A stretch of 51,098 nt of DNA from an uncultured Oscillospiraceae bacterium (GTDB lineage: Bacteria; Bacillota; Clostridia; Oscillospirales; Oscillospiraceae): contig CAKTNS010000018.1 in the NCBI GenBank assembly GCA_934589225.1, positions 1 through 51,098 on the forward strand. Reading direction: 5' to 3'. The first letter of the stretch is position 1; the number at the start of each line of letters is the position of its first letter. Shown here piece after piece: positions 7,862-14,454 of the stretch. A program made the translations under genes and the position numbers. Below the pieces are notes generated by a model, which worked only from the letters and a program-made list of their open reading frames with translations, was not told the origin of the DNA and made no database searches.

Positions 7862-8590
7862 ATGAAAAAATTGTCAGTACTGCTTTTGATATTCGCAATG
7901 CTTTTGAGCTTGGCTGCCTGCGGCAGCAACCCTTCCGCGCAAACCACCGCCCCGGAAACCCAGGAGACTGCCCCGGTAACGGAGGCCCCTACGGAGACTA
8001 CCCAGGCCCCTACCGAGGTTCCCGTGGTCACCGCAAAGCCTCTGTACGGTGAAATTCTGGACGGCTATTTTGATGCCCTGCTCCAGGGCTTTGGCCCCCA
8101 GGAATACATGGACCGGGGTCTTAACTACCTGGTAGGCATGGTGGGGGATGTGGACAAAGTAGGCTACGTCATGGACGATGTGGACGGCGACGGCGTGTCC
8201 GAGCTGATGGTGGGCTCCGTGGACGAGGGGCTGATCTACGCCATGTATACCGTGAAAGACGGCCAGGAGACCCAGGTCATTGACGCCATGGAGCGCAGTA
8301 CCTACCAGCTGACCTCCGACGGCCTGATCCTGAACCGGGGCACCAATGGTGCCGCCAGCTACGGCTACAACCTGTACCGCCTGGAAAACGGCAGCCTCCA
8401 GTTCCAGGATGCCCTGGTGTTTGATGCCGCCAAGGACGAAAAGAACCCCTGGTTCTACACCAAGAACCCCGAATGGGCCCAGGATGCCCTGGAAAGCGTA
8501 GACACCGAGGTAGGCGAAACCACGGAACAGAACCTGCTGGACAGCACCGTCAAAATCAGCTTCATCCCCTTCTCCCAGTATACGGCGTAA
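7862..8590 (+). CDS. Secreted lipoprotein with EF-hand-like loop
   Basis: Protein of 242 residues. MKKLSVLLLIFAMLLSLAAC is a lipoprotein signal peptide ending in the LAAC lipobox, with Cys about residue 20 lipidated. A Thr/Pro/Glu-rich linker (about 24-55, TTAPETQETAPVTEAPTETT) leads to a globular domain containing DDVDGDGVSELMVG, a DxDxDG calcium-loop-like motif typical of VCBS/FG-GAP-like repeats. Function is not recognised. ATG 7862 was preferred to the upstream frame start because the signal peptide begins there. Single-gene unit between a promoter and a GC-rich hairpin. Confidence 0.82.
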   Translation: MKKLSVLLLIFAMLLSLAACGSNPSAQTTAPETQETAPVTEAPTETTQAPTEVPVVTAKPLYGEILDGYFDALLQGFGPQEYMDRGLNYLVGMVGDVDKVGYVMDDVDGDGVSELMVGSVDEGLIYAMYTVKDGQETQVIDAMERSTYQLTSDGLILNRGTNGAASYGYNLYRLENGSLQFQDALVFDAAKDEKNPWFYTKNPEWAQDALESVDTEVGETTEQNLLDSTVKISFIPFSQYTA

Positions 8591-8603
8591 AGGCGAAACA
8601 AAT

Positions 8604-8645
8604 ACAACACGGGCGTGACCGGAAGAACGGCCACGCCCGTGTTGT
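8604..8645 (+). terminator. Hairpin after the lipoprotein gene
   Basis: ACAACACGGGCGTG pairs with CACGCCCGTGTTGT. The stem is long and stable but is followed by AAAAATTG rather than a U-tract, so termination strength is uncertain. Confidence 0.55.
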
Positions 8646-8680
8646 AAAAATTGACAATTGCAGTCATTTTCATTATCGGT

Positions 8681-8709
8681 TTGACAAAAGCTTTCGTTAC
8701 TGATAGAAT
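8681..8709 (+). promoter_or_regulatory. Sense promoter, type I cassette copy 1
   Basis: TTGACA, 17 bp, TAGAAT. It is followed at once by the GGCCCC-ACCC-GGGGCC hairpin that would form the 5' end of the RNA. Confidence 0.75.
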
Positions 8710-8791
8710 AGTCCCGGCCCCACCCGGGGCCAAGAGCATTGCCATAATACGGATAGGCGGTCTGCTACACTCCTGAAAGGGGGTGAGCACT

Positions 8792-8875
8792 ATGCCGATT
8801 ACGCTGACCATACATATTGGTATTTATACCATAACGATCACCGTAAAAAGCAGAAACCGCCACTCTGCCAAGTGA
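8792..8875 (+). CDS. 27-residue cationic peptide, cassette copy 1 (toxin candidate)
   Basis: Predicted peptide starting MPITLTIHIGIYTITITV and ending NRHSAK. The first part alternates hydrophobic and polar residues with a Gly near the middle, as in a beta-hairpin; the tail is basic. ATG 8792 follows GAAAGGGGGTGA by 5 bases, a very strong ribosome-binding site. Copies 2 and 3 keep length and frame, with conservative changes only. Known type I toxins are usually short alpha-helical membrane peptides, so this would be an unusual member if confirmed. A regulatory leader peptide is the main alternative. I do not recognise a named family. Confidence 0.6.
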   Translation: MPITLTIHIGIYTITITVKSRNRHSAK

Positions 8876-8940
8876 CGGTTTCTAAGCATCTTTAGAAAAA
8901 TGTTACACTGAGCAGGCCGCTTATCGGCAATGCTCTTTCT
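8844..8940 (-). ncRNA. Antisense RNA, cassette copy 1 (antitoxin candidate)
   Basis: On the minus strand TTGACT (8969-8974), 16 bp, TATAAT (8947-8952) should start an RNA near 8940. It would end after the hairpin 8852-8883, whose stem AGAAACCG / CGGTTTCT is followed on this strand by CTTTTTA. The RNA of about 100 nt is fully complementary to the last codons and 3' region of the peptide mRNA, the layout of BsrG/SR4 and TxpA/RatA type I systems. Confidence 0.6.
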
Positions 8941-8955
8941 ATTCATATTATACCA

Positions 8956-8987
8956 CGCCCCGCCCAAAAGTCAAGGCAGGCGTTTTT
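8956..8987 (+). terminator. Sense terminator, copy 1, overlapping antisense promoter
   Basis: CGCCCCGCC pairs (one bulged C) with GGCAGGCG and is followed by TTTTT. The loop CAAAAGTCAA contains the -35 element of the antisense promoter. Confidence 0.6.
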
Positions 8988-9009
8988 GCAAAATTTTCCT
9001 CGACTTGGT

Positions 9010-9038
9010 TTGACAAAGACTGCCGTTGTTGGTAGAAT
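9010..9038 (+). promoter_or_regulatory. Sense promoter, cassette copy 2
   Basis: TTGACA, 17 bp, TAGAAT. The hexamers are identical to copies 1 and 3 while the spacer has diverged, which argues that the hexamers are functional. Confidence 0.75.
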
Positions 9039-9120
9039 AGTCCCGGCCCCACCCGGGGCCAAGAGCATTGCCATAATACGGATAGGCGGTTGGCTACACT
9101 CCTGAAAGGGGGTGAGAGCC

Positions 9121-9204
9121 GTGCCGATTACTTTGACTGTACATATTGGTTTTTATACCATTACGATCACTGTAAAACGCAGAAACCGCCACTCTGGCCA
9201 GTGA
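9121..9204 (+). CDS. 27-residue cationic peptide, cassette copy 2
   Basis: Starts with GTG 5 bases after GGGGGTGA. It reads (M)PITLTVHIGFYTITITV and ends NRHSGQ. Compared with copy 1 there are five amino-acid changes (Ile to Val, Ile to Phe, Ser to Arg, Ala to Gly, Lys to Gln) and about as many silent third-position changes, with no indel or stop. This is the most diverged of the three and shows that the reading frame is kept. Confidence 0.6.
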   Translation: MPITLTVHIGFYTITITVKRRNRHSGQ

Positions 9205-9265
9205 CGGTTTCTAAGGTAATATAGAACCAGAACCGAGCCAACCGCTTATCGGCAATGCTCTTTCT
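9173..9265 (-). ncRNA. Antisense RNA, cassette copy 2
   Basis: Minus-strand promoter TTGACT (9294-9299), 16 bp, TATAAT (9272-9277). The RNA would end after the hairpin at 9181-9212, followed on this strand by GCGTTTTA. Same layout as copy 1. Confidence 0.58.
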
Positions 9266-9280
9266 ACCCATATTATACCA

Positions 9281-9312
9281 CGCCCCGCCCAAAAGTCAAG
9301 GCGGGCTTTTTT
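9281..9312 (+). terminator. Sense terminator, cassette copy 2
   Basis: GCCCCGCC pairs (one bulge) with GGCGGGC, followed by TTTTTT. It overlaps the -35 element of the antisense promoter. Confidence 0.6.
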
Positions 9313-9334
9313 GCAAAATTTCCATCGACTTGGT

Positions 9335-9363
9335 TTGACAAAAGCTTTCGTTACTGATAGAAT
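9335..9363 (+). promoter_or_regulatory. Sense promoter, cassette copy 3
   Basis: TTGACA, 17 bp, TAGAAT, with the same spacer as copy 1. The following 5' hairpin has loop ACCT in place of ACCC while the GGCCCC/GGGGCC stem is unchanged. Confidence 0.75.
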
Positions 9364-9445
9364 AGTCCCGGCCCCACCTGGGGCCAAGAGCATTGCCATA
9401 ATACGGATAGGCGGTCTGCTACACTCCTGAAAGGGGGTGAGCACT

Positions 9446-9529
9446 GTGCCGATTACGCTGACCATACATATTGGTATTTATACCATAACGATCACCGTGA
9501 AAAGCAGAAACCGCCACTCTGCAAAGTGA
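9446..9529 (+). CDS. 27-residue cationic peptide, cassette copy 3
   Basis: Starts with GTG 5 bases after GGGGGTGA. The peptide is identical to copy 1 although the gene carries silent differences (GTA to GTG for Val, GCC to GCA for Ala), which supports translation. Confidence 0.6.
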   Translation: MPITLTIHIGIYTITITVKSRNRHSAK

Positions 9530-9595
9530 CGGTTTCTAAGGTTTTCCTAAAGACAACTTGAACTGAGCAGGCCGCTTATCGGCAATGCTCTTTCT
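9499..9595 (-). ncRNA. Antisense RNA, cassette copy 3
   Basis: Minus-strand promoter TTGACT (9624-9629), 16 bp, TATAAT (9602-9607). It would end after the hairpin at 9506-9537, followed on this strand by GCTTTTCA. Confidence 0.58.
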
Positions 9596-9610
9596 ATTCA
9601 TATTATACCA

Positions 9611-9641
9611 CGCCCCGCCCAAAAGTCAAGGCGGGCGTTTT
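9611..9641 (+). terminator. Sense terminator, cassette copy 3
   Basis: CGCCCCGCC pairs with GGCGGGCG and is followed by TTTTC. It ends the tandem array. Confidence 0.6.
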
Positions 9642-9679
9642 CAATCATTGTCAACTCCAAATCTCCCGGCGGATTTCTC

Positions 9680-9708
9680 TTTACAATCCGGCCTAATTCG
9701 GGTATGAT
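9680..9708 (+). promoter_or_regulatory. Promoter of the acidic membrane protein-gluQ pair
   Basis: TTTACA, 17 bp, TATGAT, about 30 bases upstream of the GTG start at 9738. Confidence 0.6.
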
Positions 9709-9737
9709 AGGAAAAAATTACGGAGGAGGAAGGGCCT

Positions 9738-10097
9738 GTGTTTGATGATCCCAGGAAGGAATTGGAGCGGCTGCAGCGAGAGCTGTTGGCGGCGGAGGAG
9801 CAGGAGGAGGGTGAAGAAGGGGAAGCGCTGGAGGACCTGGATTTAAGTGGGACGTTTGACACCGTGGATTGGGACGGGGAGGACCGGGAGCCTCTGTCCA
9901 AAAGCTATACCCAGGAGAATGAGGACGAGGATATCAAGCTCTGGAACCCTGGGGCGGAAATCGAAGAAGCCCTGCGGCAGGTGGAGGAACCTCCTAAAAA
10001 GGAGAAAAAGTCCTACATCGGCCTGAAATTCGCCATTGCCCTGGAGCTTTTGGCCATTGCGGGGCTGTTCTGGTGGTGGTATTTATGGATCAGATAA
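9738..10097 (+). CDS. Acidic protein with C-terminal membrane anchor
   Basis: Not recognised. Protein of 119 residues, strongly acidic over residues 1-85 (a helical ELERLQRELLAAEEQEEGEE segment, then DxDLSG and EDREPLSKSY), a short basic stretch (KKEKKS) and one C-terminal membrane segment (about 97-116, LKFAIALELLAIAGLFWWWY) as in tail-anchored proteins. The start is GTG 9738 with AGGAGGA 7 bases upstream. Its end overlaps gluQ by 13 bases, so the two are translationally linked. The topology predicts an acidic cytoplasmic domain held at the membrane. Confidence 0.75.
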   Translation: MFDDPRKELERLQRELLAAEEQEEGEEGEALEDLDLSGTFDTVDWDGEDREPLSKSYTQENEDEDIKLWNPGAEIEEALRQVEEPPKKEKKSYIGLKFAIALELLAIAGLFWWWYLWIR

Positions 10098-11014
10098 CAC
10101 CCGTGGGCCGCTTTGCCCCCACCCCCTCGGGCCGGATGCACTTGGGAAACGTGTTTTCGGCCCTCATGGCCTGGCTGTCCGTCAAATCCCGGGGCGGGGA
10201 AATGGTGCTGCGGATGGAAGACCTGGACACCCAGCGGACAAGCCTTGAATACGGGGAGATCCTGCGGCAGGACCTACAATGGCTGGGCCTTCTGTGGGAC
10301 CGGGAGACGGCGCCCCAGAGTCAGCGAAGCGCCGTGTATGACCGGTATTTTGAACGGCTTCTGGAGGAGAACCTGCTCTACCCCTGCTACTGCACCCGGA
10401 GCCAGCTCCACAGCGTCAACGCCCCCCATTTAAGCGACGGCACCTACGTCTACCCCGGCACCTGCCGGAACCTGACAAAGGAGCAGCGGGAACGCTTTGA
10501 CAGAAATCCCGCCTGGCGTGTCCGGGTGCCGGACCGGCTCTGGCGCCTGGAGGACAAGATCCAGGGCCACTATGAAAGCAATCTATCCCGGGACTGCGGA
10601 GACATGGTGGTCCGCCGGGCCGACGGGGTCTACGTCTACCAATTGGCGGTCACCGTAGACGACGGCGAGGCCGGCATCACCGAGGTGGTCCGGGGCTCGG
10701 ACCTTTTGAGCTCCGCTCCCCGGCAGATGTATCTGCAGGAGCTCTTTGGCTTTCCTCACCCGGAATATGCCCACGTCCCCATGCTGCTATCCCCCGACGG
10801 CCGCCGCCTGAGCAAACGGGACCGGGATATGGACATGGGCGCCATCCGCCAGAAAATGTCCCCGGAAGCCCTCCTGGGCCTTCTGGGCTGCACCGCCGGT
10901 CTGCTGTCTACAGCCGCCCCCATATCCGCCAAAGAACTGGCGGGAGAATTTTCCTGGGAGAAGGTCAAAAAGGGGGATATCCGGTTGGATGCAGCCTATA
11001 TGGACTTTGGATGA
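10085..11014 (+). CDS. gluQ: Glutamyl-Q tRNA(Asp) synthetase
   Basis: Truncated glutamyl-tRNA synthetase paralogue of 309 residues that lacks the anticodon-binding domain. The class I signatures are GRFAPTPSGRMHLGN (HIGH-like) near residue 8 and RLSKRDRD (KMSKS-like) near 240. The zinc site typical of GluQRS is present as CYC near 100 with YPGTC about 20 residues later. In known systems the enzyme glutamylates queuosine in tRNA-Asp. ATG 10085 gives the conventional N-terminus. It is downstream of and overlaps the acidic membrane protein gene, and ends before a bidirectional terminator. Confidence 0.92.
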   Translation: MDQITPVGRFAPTPSGRMHLGNVFSALMAWLSVKSRGGEMVLRMEDLDTQRTSLEYGEILRQDLQWLGLLWDRETAPQSQRSAVYDRYFERLLEENLLYPCYCTRSQLHSVNAPHLSDGTYVYPGTCRNLTKEQRERFDRNPAWRVRVPDRLWRLEDKIQGHYESNLSRDCGDMVVRRADGVYVYQLAVTVDDGEAGITEVVRGSDLLSSAPRQMYLQELFGFPHPEYAHVPMLLSPDGRRLSKRDRDMDMGAIRQKMSPEALLGLLGCTAGLLSTAAPISAKELAGEFSWEKVKKGDIRLDAAYMDFG

Positions 11015-11071
11015 TCGAGCGATCCTGACAGTGGTTCCCTTTGACCCAAAAGGTCCTATTCGCGTCAAATA

Positions 11072-11105
11072 AAAACGCTTCCCGGTGGTGGGAAGCGTTT
11101 TTTTG
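11072..11105. terminator. Bidirectional terminator between gluQ and cysK
   Basis: AAAACGCTTCCC pairs with GGGAAGCGTTTT around GGTGGT, with A-run before and T-run after, so it can serve both convergent genes. Confidence 0.9.
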
Positions 11106-11106
11106 A

Positions 11107-12042
11107 TCAATCCTCGGCAAACAGCGGGGTGGACAGGTACCGGTCGCCGGTGTCGGGGAAGAGGACGACGATGGTTTTGCCCTTGTTTTCCGGGCGTTTG
11201 GCCAGGGTCATGGCGGCCCACAGAGCGGCGCCGGAGGAGATGCCCACCAGGACACCCTCTTTGTAGCCCACCAGCCGACCGGCGGCGAAGGCATCGGCAT
11301 CGGCCACGGGGATGACCTCGTCATAGACCTGGGTGTTCAGCACATGGGGGACGAAGTTGGCACCGATGCCCTGGATTTTATGGGGACCGGCCTTGCCCTG
11401 GGACAGCAGGGGAGAACCTGCAGGCTCCACGGCCACCACTTTGGTCTGGGGGTTCTTGCTCTTCAGGTATTCGCCCACGCCGGTCACCGTGCCGCCGGTG
11501 CCCACACCGGCAACGAAAATATCCACCTTGCCGTCGGTATCCTCGTAGATTTCCGGACCCGTGGTCTCAAAATGGGTCTTGGGGTTGGCGGGGTTGGTGA
11601 ACTGGCCGGGGATGAAGCTGCCGGGAATCTGGGCGGCCAGCTCCCGGGCCTTTTCCACGGCTCCCGCCATGCCCTTGGCCCCTTCGGAGAGCACCAGCTC
11701 GGCACCGTAGGCCTTGATCAGCTGGCGGCGCTCCACGCTCATGGAGTCCGGCATGACGATAATGAGCTTATACCCCCGGGCCGCCGCCACGGAGGCCAGG
11801 CCGATGCCCGTATTGCCGGAGGTAGGCTCAATAAGGGTGGCCCCAGGCTTCAAGGCCCCGGATTTTTCCGCCTCATCAATGATGCCCTTGGCGATCCGGT
11901 CCTTTACAGACCCGGCCGGATTCAGGTATTCCAGCTTGGCAAGAACGGTGGCTTCCAGGTGTTCCGCTTTTTCGATGTTTGTAAGCTCCAACAGGGGCGT
12001 GCGGCCAATGAGCTGGTCGGCAGAGGTGTAGATTTTGGACAT
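11107..12042 (-). CDS. cysK: Cysteine synthase A (O-acetylserine sulfhydrylase)
   Basis: PLP enzyme of 311 residues making cysteine from O-acetylserine and sulfide. The PLP lysine is in NPAGSVKDRIA near residue 43, the substrate loop is PTSGNTGIGLA near 68, and the phosphate-binding loop is GVGTGGTVTGVG near 175. ATG 12042 has AAGGAAG 7 bases upstream; the longer frame reads only through repeat island C. It stands alone. Confidence 0.96.
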   Translation of the reverse strand: MSKIYTSADQLIGRTPLLELTNIEKAEHLEATVLAKLEYLNPAGSVKDRIAKGIIDEAEKSGALKPGATLIEPTSGNTGIGLASVAAARGYKLIIVMPDSMSVERRQLIKAYGAELVLSEGAKGMAGAVEKARELAAQIPGSFIPGQFTNPANPKTHFETTGPEIYEDTDGKVDIFVAGVGTGGTVTGVGEYLKSKNPQTKVVAVEPAGSPLLSQGKAGPHKIQGIGANFVPHVLNTQVYDEVIPVADADAFAAGRLVGYKEGVLVGISSGAALWAAMTLAKRPENKGKTIVVLFPDTGDRYLSTPLFAED

Positions 12043-12079
12043 GATGATCTTCCTTTCCGGGAAAAATTTTTGTAGGACG

Positions 12080-12560
12080 GAACAGATATATTGTAGGGGC
12101 GGCAACCTGCCGCCCGCCACGTTGGATGTATAACCTGTGGGGGTGAATGGTACGACCCGAAATATGGTACCCCCACTGTAGCGGCGGCAATCTGCCGCCA
12201 ACCGGCCCGCAGGGCCGGAATCGTGGTACATTCGTGTTTGTATCGTCCAACGGAGCCAGCCCCTGGCGGGGCTGGAGTGGCGATGAATCATCGCCGCTAC
12301 ATTTGGTTCCGTATATTAGGTAGTACCATTCAACCGAACAGGTTGTATTCGATACGTGGCGGGCGGCAGGTTGCCGCCCCTACGGTAATGTACCACGTTT
12401 TCCACATTTTTTGAAACACAAAGCAATGATAGACACGTTAAATATATGGTATTTGTAACAAATGTATCGTAGGGGCGGCTATTATTAGCCGCCCGCCACG
12501 TTCCGGGTGTTGGGCCGTATCATAAAACGGGGCCAACGGGGGCTGGTTTTCCGTTTGCCA
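12080..12560. repeat. Repeat island C upstream of cysK
   Basis: The 555-bp gap between cysK and the YitT gene holds no gene. Modules seen: GTAGGGGCGGCAACCTGCCG (from 12093), linker ATAACCTGTGGGGGTGAATG, GGCGGCAATCTGCCGCC near 12181, GGCCCGCAGGGCC near 12203, CCAGCCCC/GGGGCTGG near 12255, GGCGATGAATCATCGCC near 12279, linker in reverse near 12329, and a block GACACGTTAAATATATGGTA that recurs near 40380 as GACACGTTTAATATACGGTA. Confidence 0.85.
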
Positions 12561-12572
12561 CATCATACTCCT

Positions 12573-12598
12573 AAAAACCTATCTTGTCAATAGGTTTT
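12573..12598 (-). terminator. Terminator of the short YitT-family gene
   Basis: AAAAACCTAT pairs with ATAGGTTTTT. It overlaps the last codon and stop of the gene and has T-runs on both strands. Confidence 0.75.
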
Positions 12599-13212
12599 TA
12601 TTTTTTCATCTGAAAAAGATCAATGAGCCAGGAGGAGATGGTGACGGTGATCAGGGAATAGGCGATGCGGCGGAAGGGGATGTAGGTCAGGGACAGCAGG
12701 AGGACCGTTAAATCGGTGAACAAATAGGCCTGGGAAATCCGGATGTGGGTGGCTTTGGCGATGGACAGGGCCAGGGCATCGTCGCCGCCGGAGGAGCCGC
12801 CCTGGCGGACCACCAGGCCCACGCCGACGCCTACGAACAGGGCCCCCAGCACCGCCGCCGTCAGGGGGTGGCCGGAGAGGTCCGGCAGCATGGGCGGCCA
12901 GCATTCCCATAGCCTAAAAAAGCCGGAAACGCAGAGGGTGGAGGCAACGGACCACTTGATGAAGTCCGGGCCCAGGATTTTCAGGGCCAGAATGTAGCAG
13001 CTCAGATCCAGAATCGGGGTGATGACGGAGGCGGGCAGGCCCAGCCAGTGGTGCAGGAGCAGCACCGTGCCCAGAACGCCCCCTTCGGTGATGCCGCTTT
13101 GCTGGTGGACGTTGTAAAGGCCAAAGGAGGCGATGGCCGCCCCCAGTACCATAAGACCCGCCCGGGTCATGGTGAACCCGGGCAGCAGTTTTTCCATATT
13201 CGGTTTTTTCAA
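12598..13212 (-). CDS. YitT-family membrane protein (short form)
   Basis: Integral membrane protein of 204 residues with five to six hydrophobic segments. The opening GLMVLGAAIASFGLYNVHQQ, followed by TEGGVLGTVLLLHHWLG, and the later SSGGDDALALSIAK correspond to the conserved glycine-rich positions of the YitT/DUF161 family. The soluble DUF2179 tail found in full-length members (such as the gene at 44913-45854) is absent. Transport function is suspected for the family but the substrate is unknown. It lies 15 bases downstream of the SGNH genes on the same strand and may end that operon. Confidence 0.85.
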   Translation of the reverse strand: MKKPNMEKLLPGFTMTRAGLMVLGAAIASFGLYNVHQQSGITEGGVLGTVLLLHHWLGLPASVITPILDLSCYILALKILGPDFIKWSVASTLCVSGFFRLWECWPPMLPDLSGHPLTAAVLGALFVGVGVGLVVRQGGSSGGDDALALSIAKATHIRISQAYLFTDLTVLLLSLTYIPFRRIAYSLITVTISSWLIDLFQMKK

Positions 13213-13227
13213 AAAATCTTCCTCGCT

Positions 13228-14454
13228 TTATGCCTCTTCCCGGATGCCCCAGGAGAAGCTTTTTTGGACGATGCCCGGAACGCTGACGGTGATGTCGGTT
13301 TTCCCCGGCTCTTCCAGCACCGTGACCCGGCTGCCCAGCCGGTCTAAAAGCTTTTCAGGCAGTTCCCCGGGGTCGGTGCCCGGAGCCCAGGTCAGCTCCA
13401 GGGGGTGCTCTGCCAAGGCGGCCAGGGCCAAAAACTGGGGCAGGGTCTCCAGGGTGGTGTATTTTTCCGTGAGCTCTGCCTGATACGCCTCATAGTCCCG
13501 CTGCCAAGCCACCTCCTGCCGGTGGTCCGGAAGGTCCAGGGCGGTTTTCAGAAAATCCCCCAGGCAGGCGGTGATCTTCCGGGCCCCCAGGGGGTTCACG
13601 TGGCCTCCCTGGTCATACCAGTCGGTTTCGTTGTCCAGCAGGTCCATATACTGCATGTCCAGCACCAGCGCCCCCAGATCCCTTCCCAGGGCCAGGGCGG
13701 CATTGCAGCTTTCCTGCCATTCCTGGGAGATCTCACAGGGAATGTAGGTCAGCACCGGGACCATATCCTGTTCCTGACAGTAGCGGATGAATTGCTCGAT
13801 GTAGTGCAGGCCCAGGGTCTTCTGCTCCATTTTCTGGGTTTTGGGGATCAGAGGCGTGGCATCCAGAGGCTGCACCTCCACCCGGGCCTGGGCCCCCTTC
13901 TGATGGGACCGCTCCACCTGGCCGGTCAGGCCCCGGCGGACCATGTCTCCGTCCAGTTCTTTCCAGCGGTTGTGGTATACGTCAAAGGGAAACAACAGCT
14001 CCGCCTGCTGGGCCTTGCTGGGGTAAAGGTCCCGGACCGCCAGAATCTTCTCCCGGGACAGGGGGAAGGGGTCTAACAGCTCGTGGGCAAGACCGATTTC
14101 CATTTCCGTGGTGCCGGACTGGGCAAAGAGCACATCCAGCACCGCCACCCGGGGCTTGCGGTAGTGGGTTGCCAGACGCATGGTCCAGTAGCTGGCGGCC
14201 AGTCCCGCGCCGTGGCCGGAGAGATTGTAGGAGGTGATGCCGTAGTCCTTCCACAGCTCCATGGGGTAAATGCCGTTGACCGCATGGCTGGAGCCGAAAA
14301 ACAGCACGTCATAGTCCCGGTCCTCTTTTAAAAAGCTGCCGTTCTTTTCCGGCCCCTCGGTCATGGCCAGGGCCCGGGTGAGAAAGAGTACCCCGGAGCA
14401 CACCAGGGCCAGCAGCACCAGAACACTGACGGCCCGCTTTAAAAATCTCGTCAT
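13228..14454 (-). CDS. Membrane-anchored SGNH-like protein (DltD/AlgJ-like), copy 2
   Basis: Protein of 408 residues with one N-terminal membrane segment (about 8-27) and an extracellular SGNH-hydrolase-like domain. The nucleophile motif is DVLFFGSSHAVNGIYPM near residue 55 and the Asp/His pair is in DQGGHVNPLGA near 290. Together with the adjacent MBOAT protein it should transfer an acyl (probably acetyl) group to a surface polymer. About 40 percent of positions appear shared with its upstream neighbour, so the pair arose by tandem duplication. ATG 14454 has AAGGAGG upstream and overlaps the preceding stop as ATGA. Confidence 0.8.
   Translation of the reverse strand: MTRFLKRAVSVLVLLALVCSGVLFLTRALAMTEGPEKNGSFLKEDRDYDVLFFGSSHAVNGIYPMELWKDYGITSYNLSGHGAGLAASYWTMRLATHYRKPRVAVLDVLFAQSGTTEMEIGLAHELLDPFPLSREKILAVRDLYPSKAQQAELLFPFDVYHNRWKELDGDMVRRGLTGQVERSHQKGAQARVEVQPLDATPLIPKTQKMEQKTLGLHYIEQFIRYCQEQDMVPVLTYIPCEISQEWQESCNAALALGRDLGALVLDMQYMDLLDNETDWYDQGGHVNPLGARKITACLGDFLKTALDLPDHRQEVAWQRDYEAYQAELTEKYTTLETLPQFLALAALAEHPLELTWAPGTDPGELPEKLLDRLGSRVTVLEEPGKTDITVSVPGIVQKSFSWGIREEA

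Larger units (their letters stand above)
8681..9641. repeat. Three tandem ~325-bp type I toxin-antitoxin-like units
   Basis: The unit is repeated three times with promoter starts at 8681, 9010 and 9335 (periods 329 and 325). Every unit contains, in order: consensus promoter, 5' GC hairpin, AAGAGCATTGCC, GATAGGCGG block, GAAAGGGGGTGA Shine-Dalgarno, 27-codon ORF, hairpin over the ORF end, inverted copies of the two 5' blocks, and an antisense promoter inside a sense terminator. The units differ by scattered substitutions, not by indels in the ORF. Confidence 0.9.
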
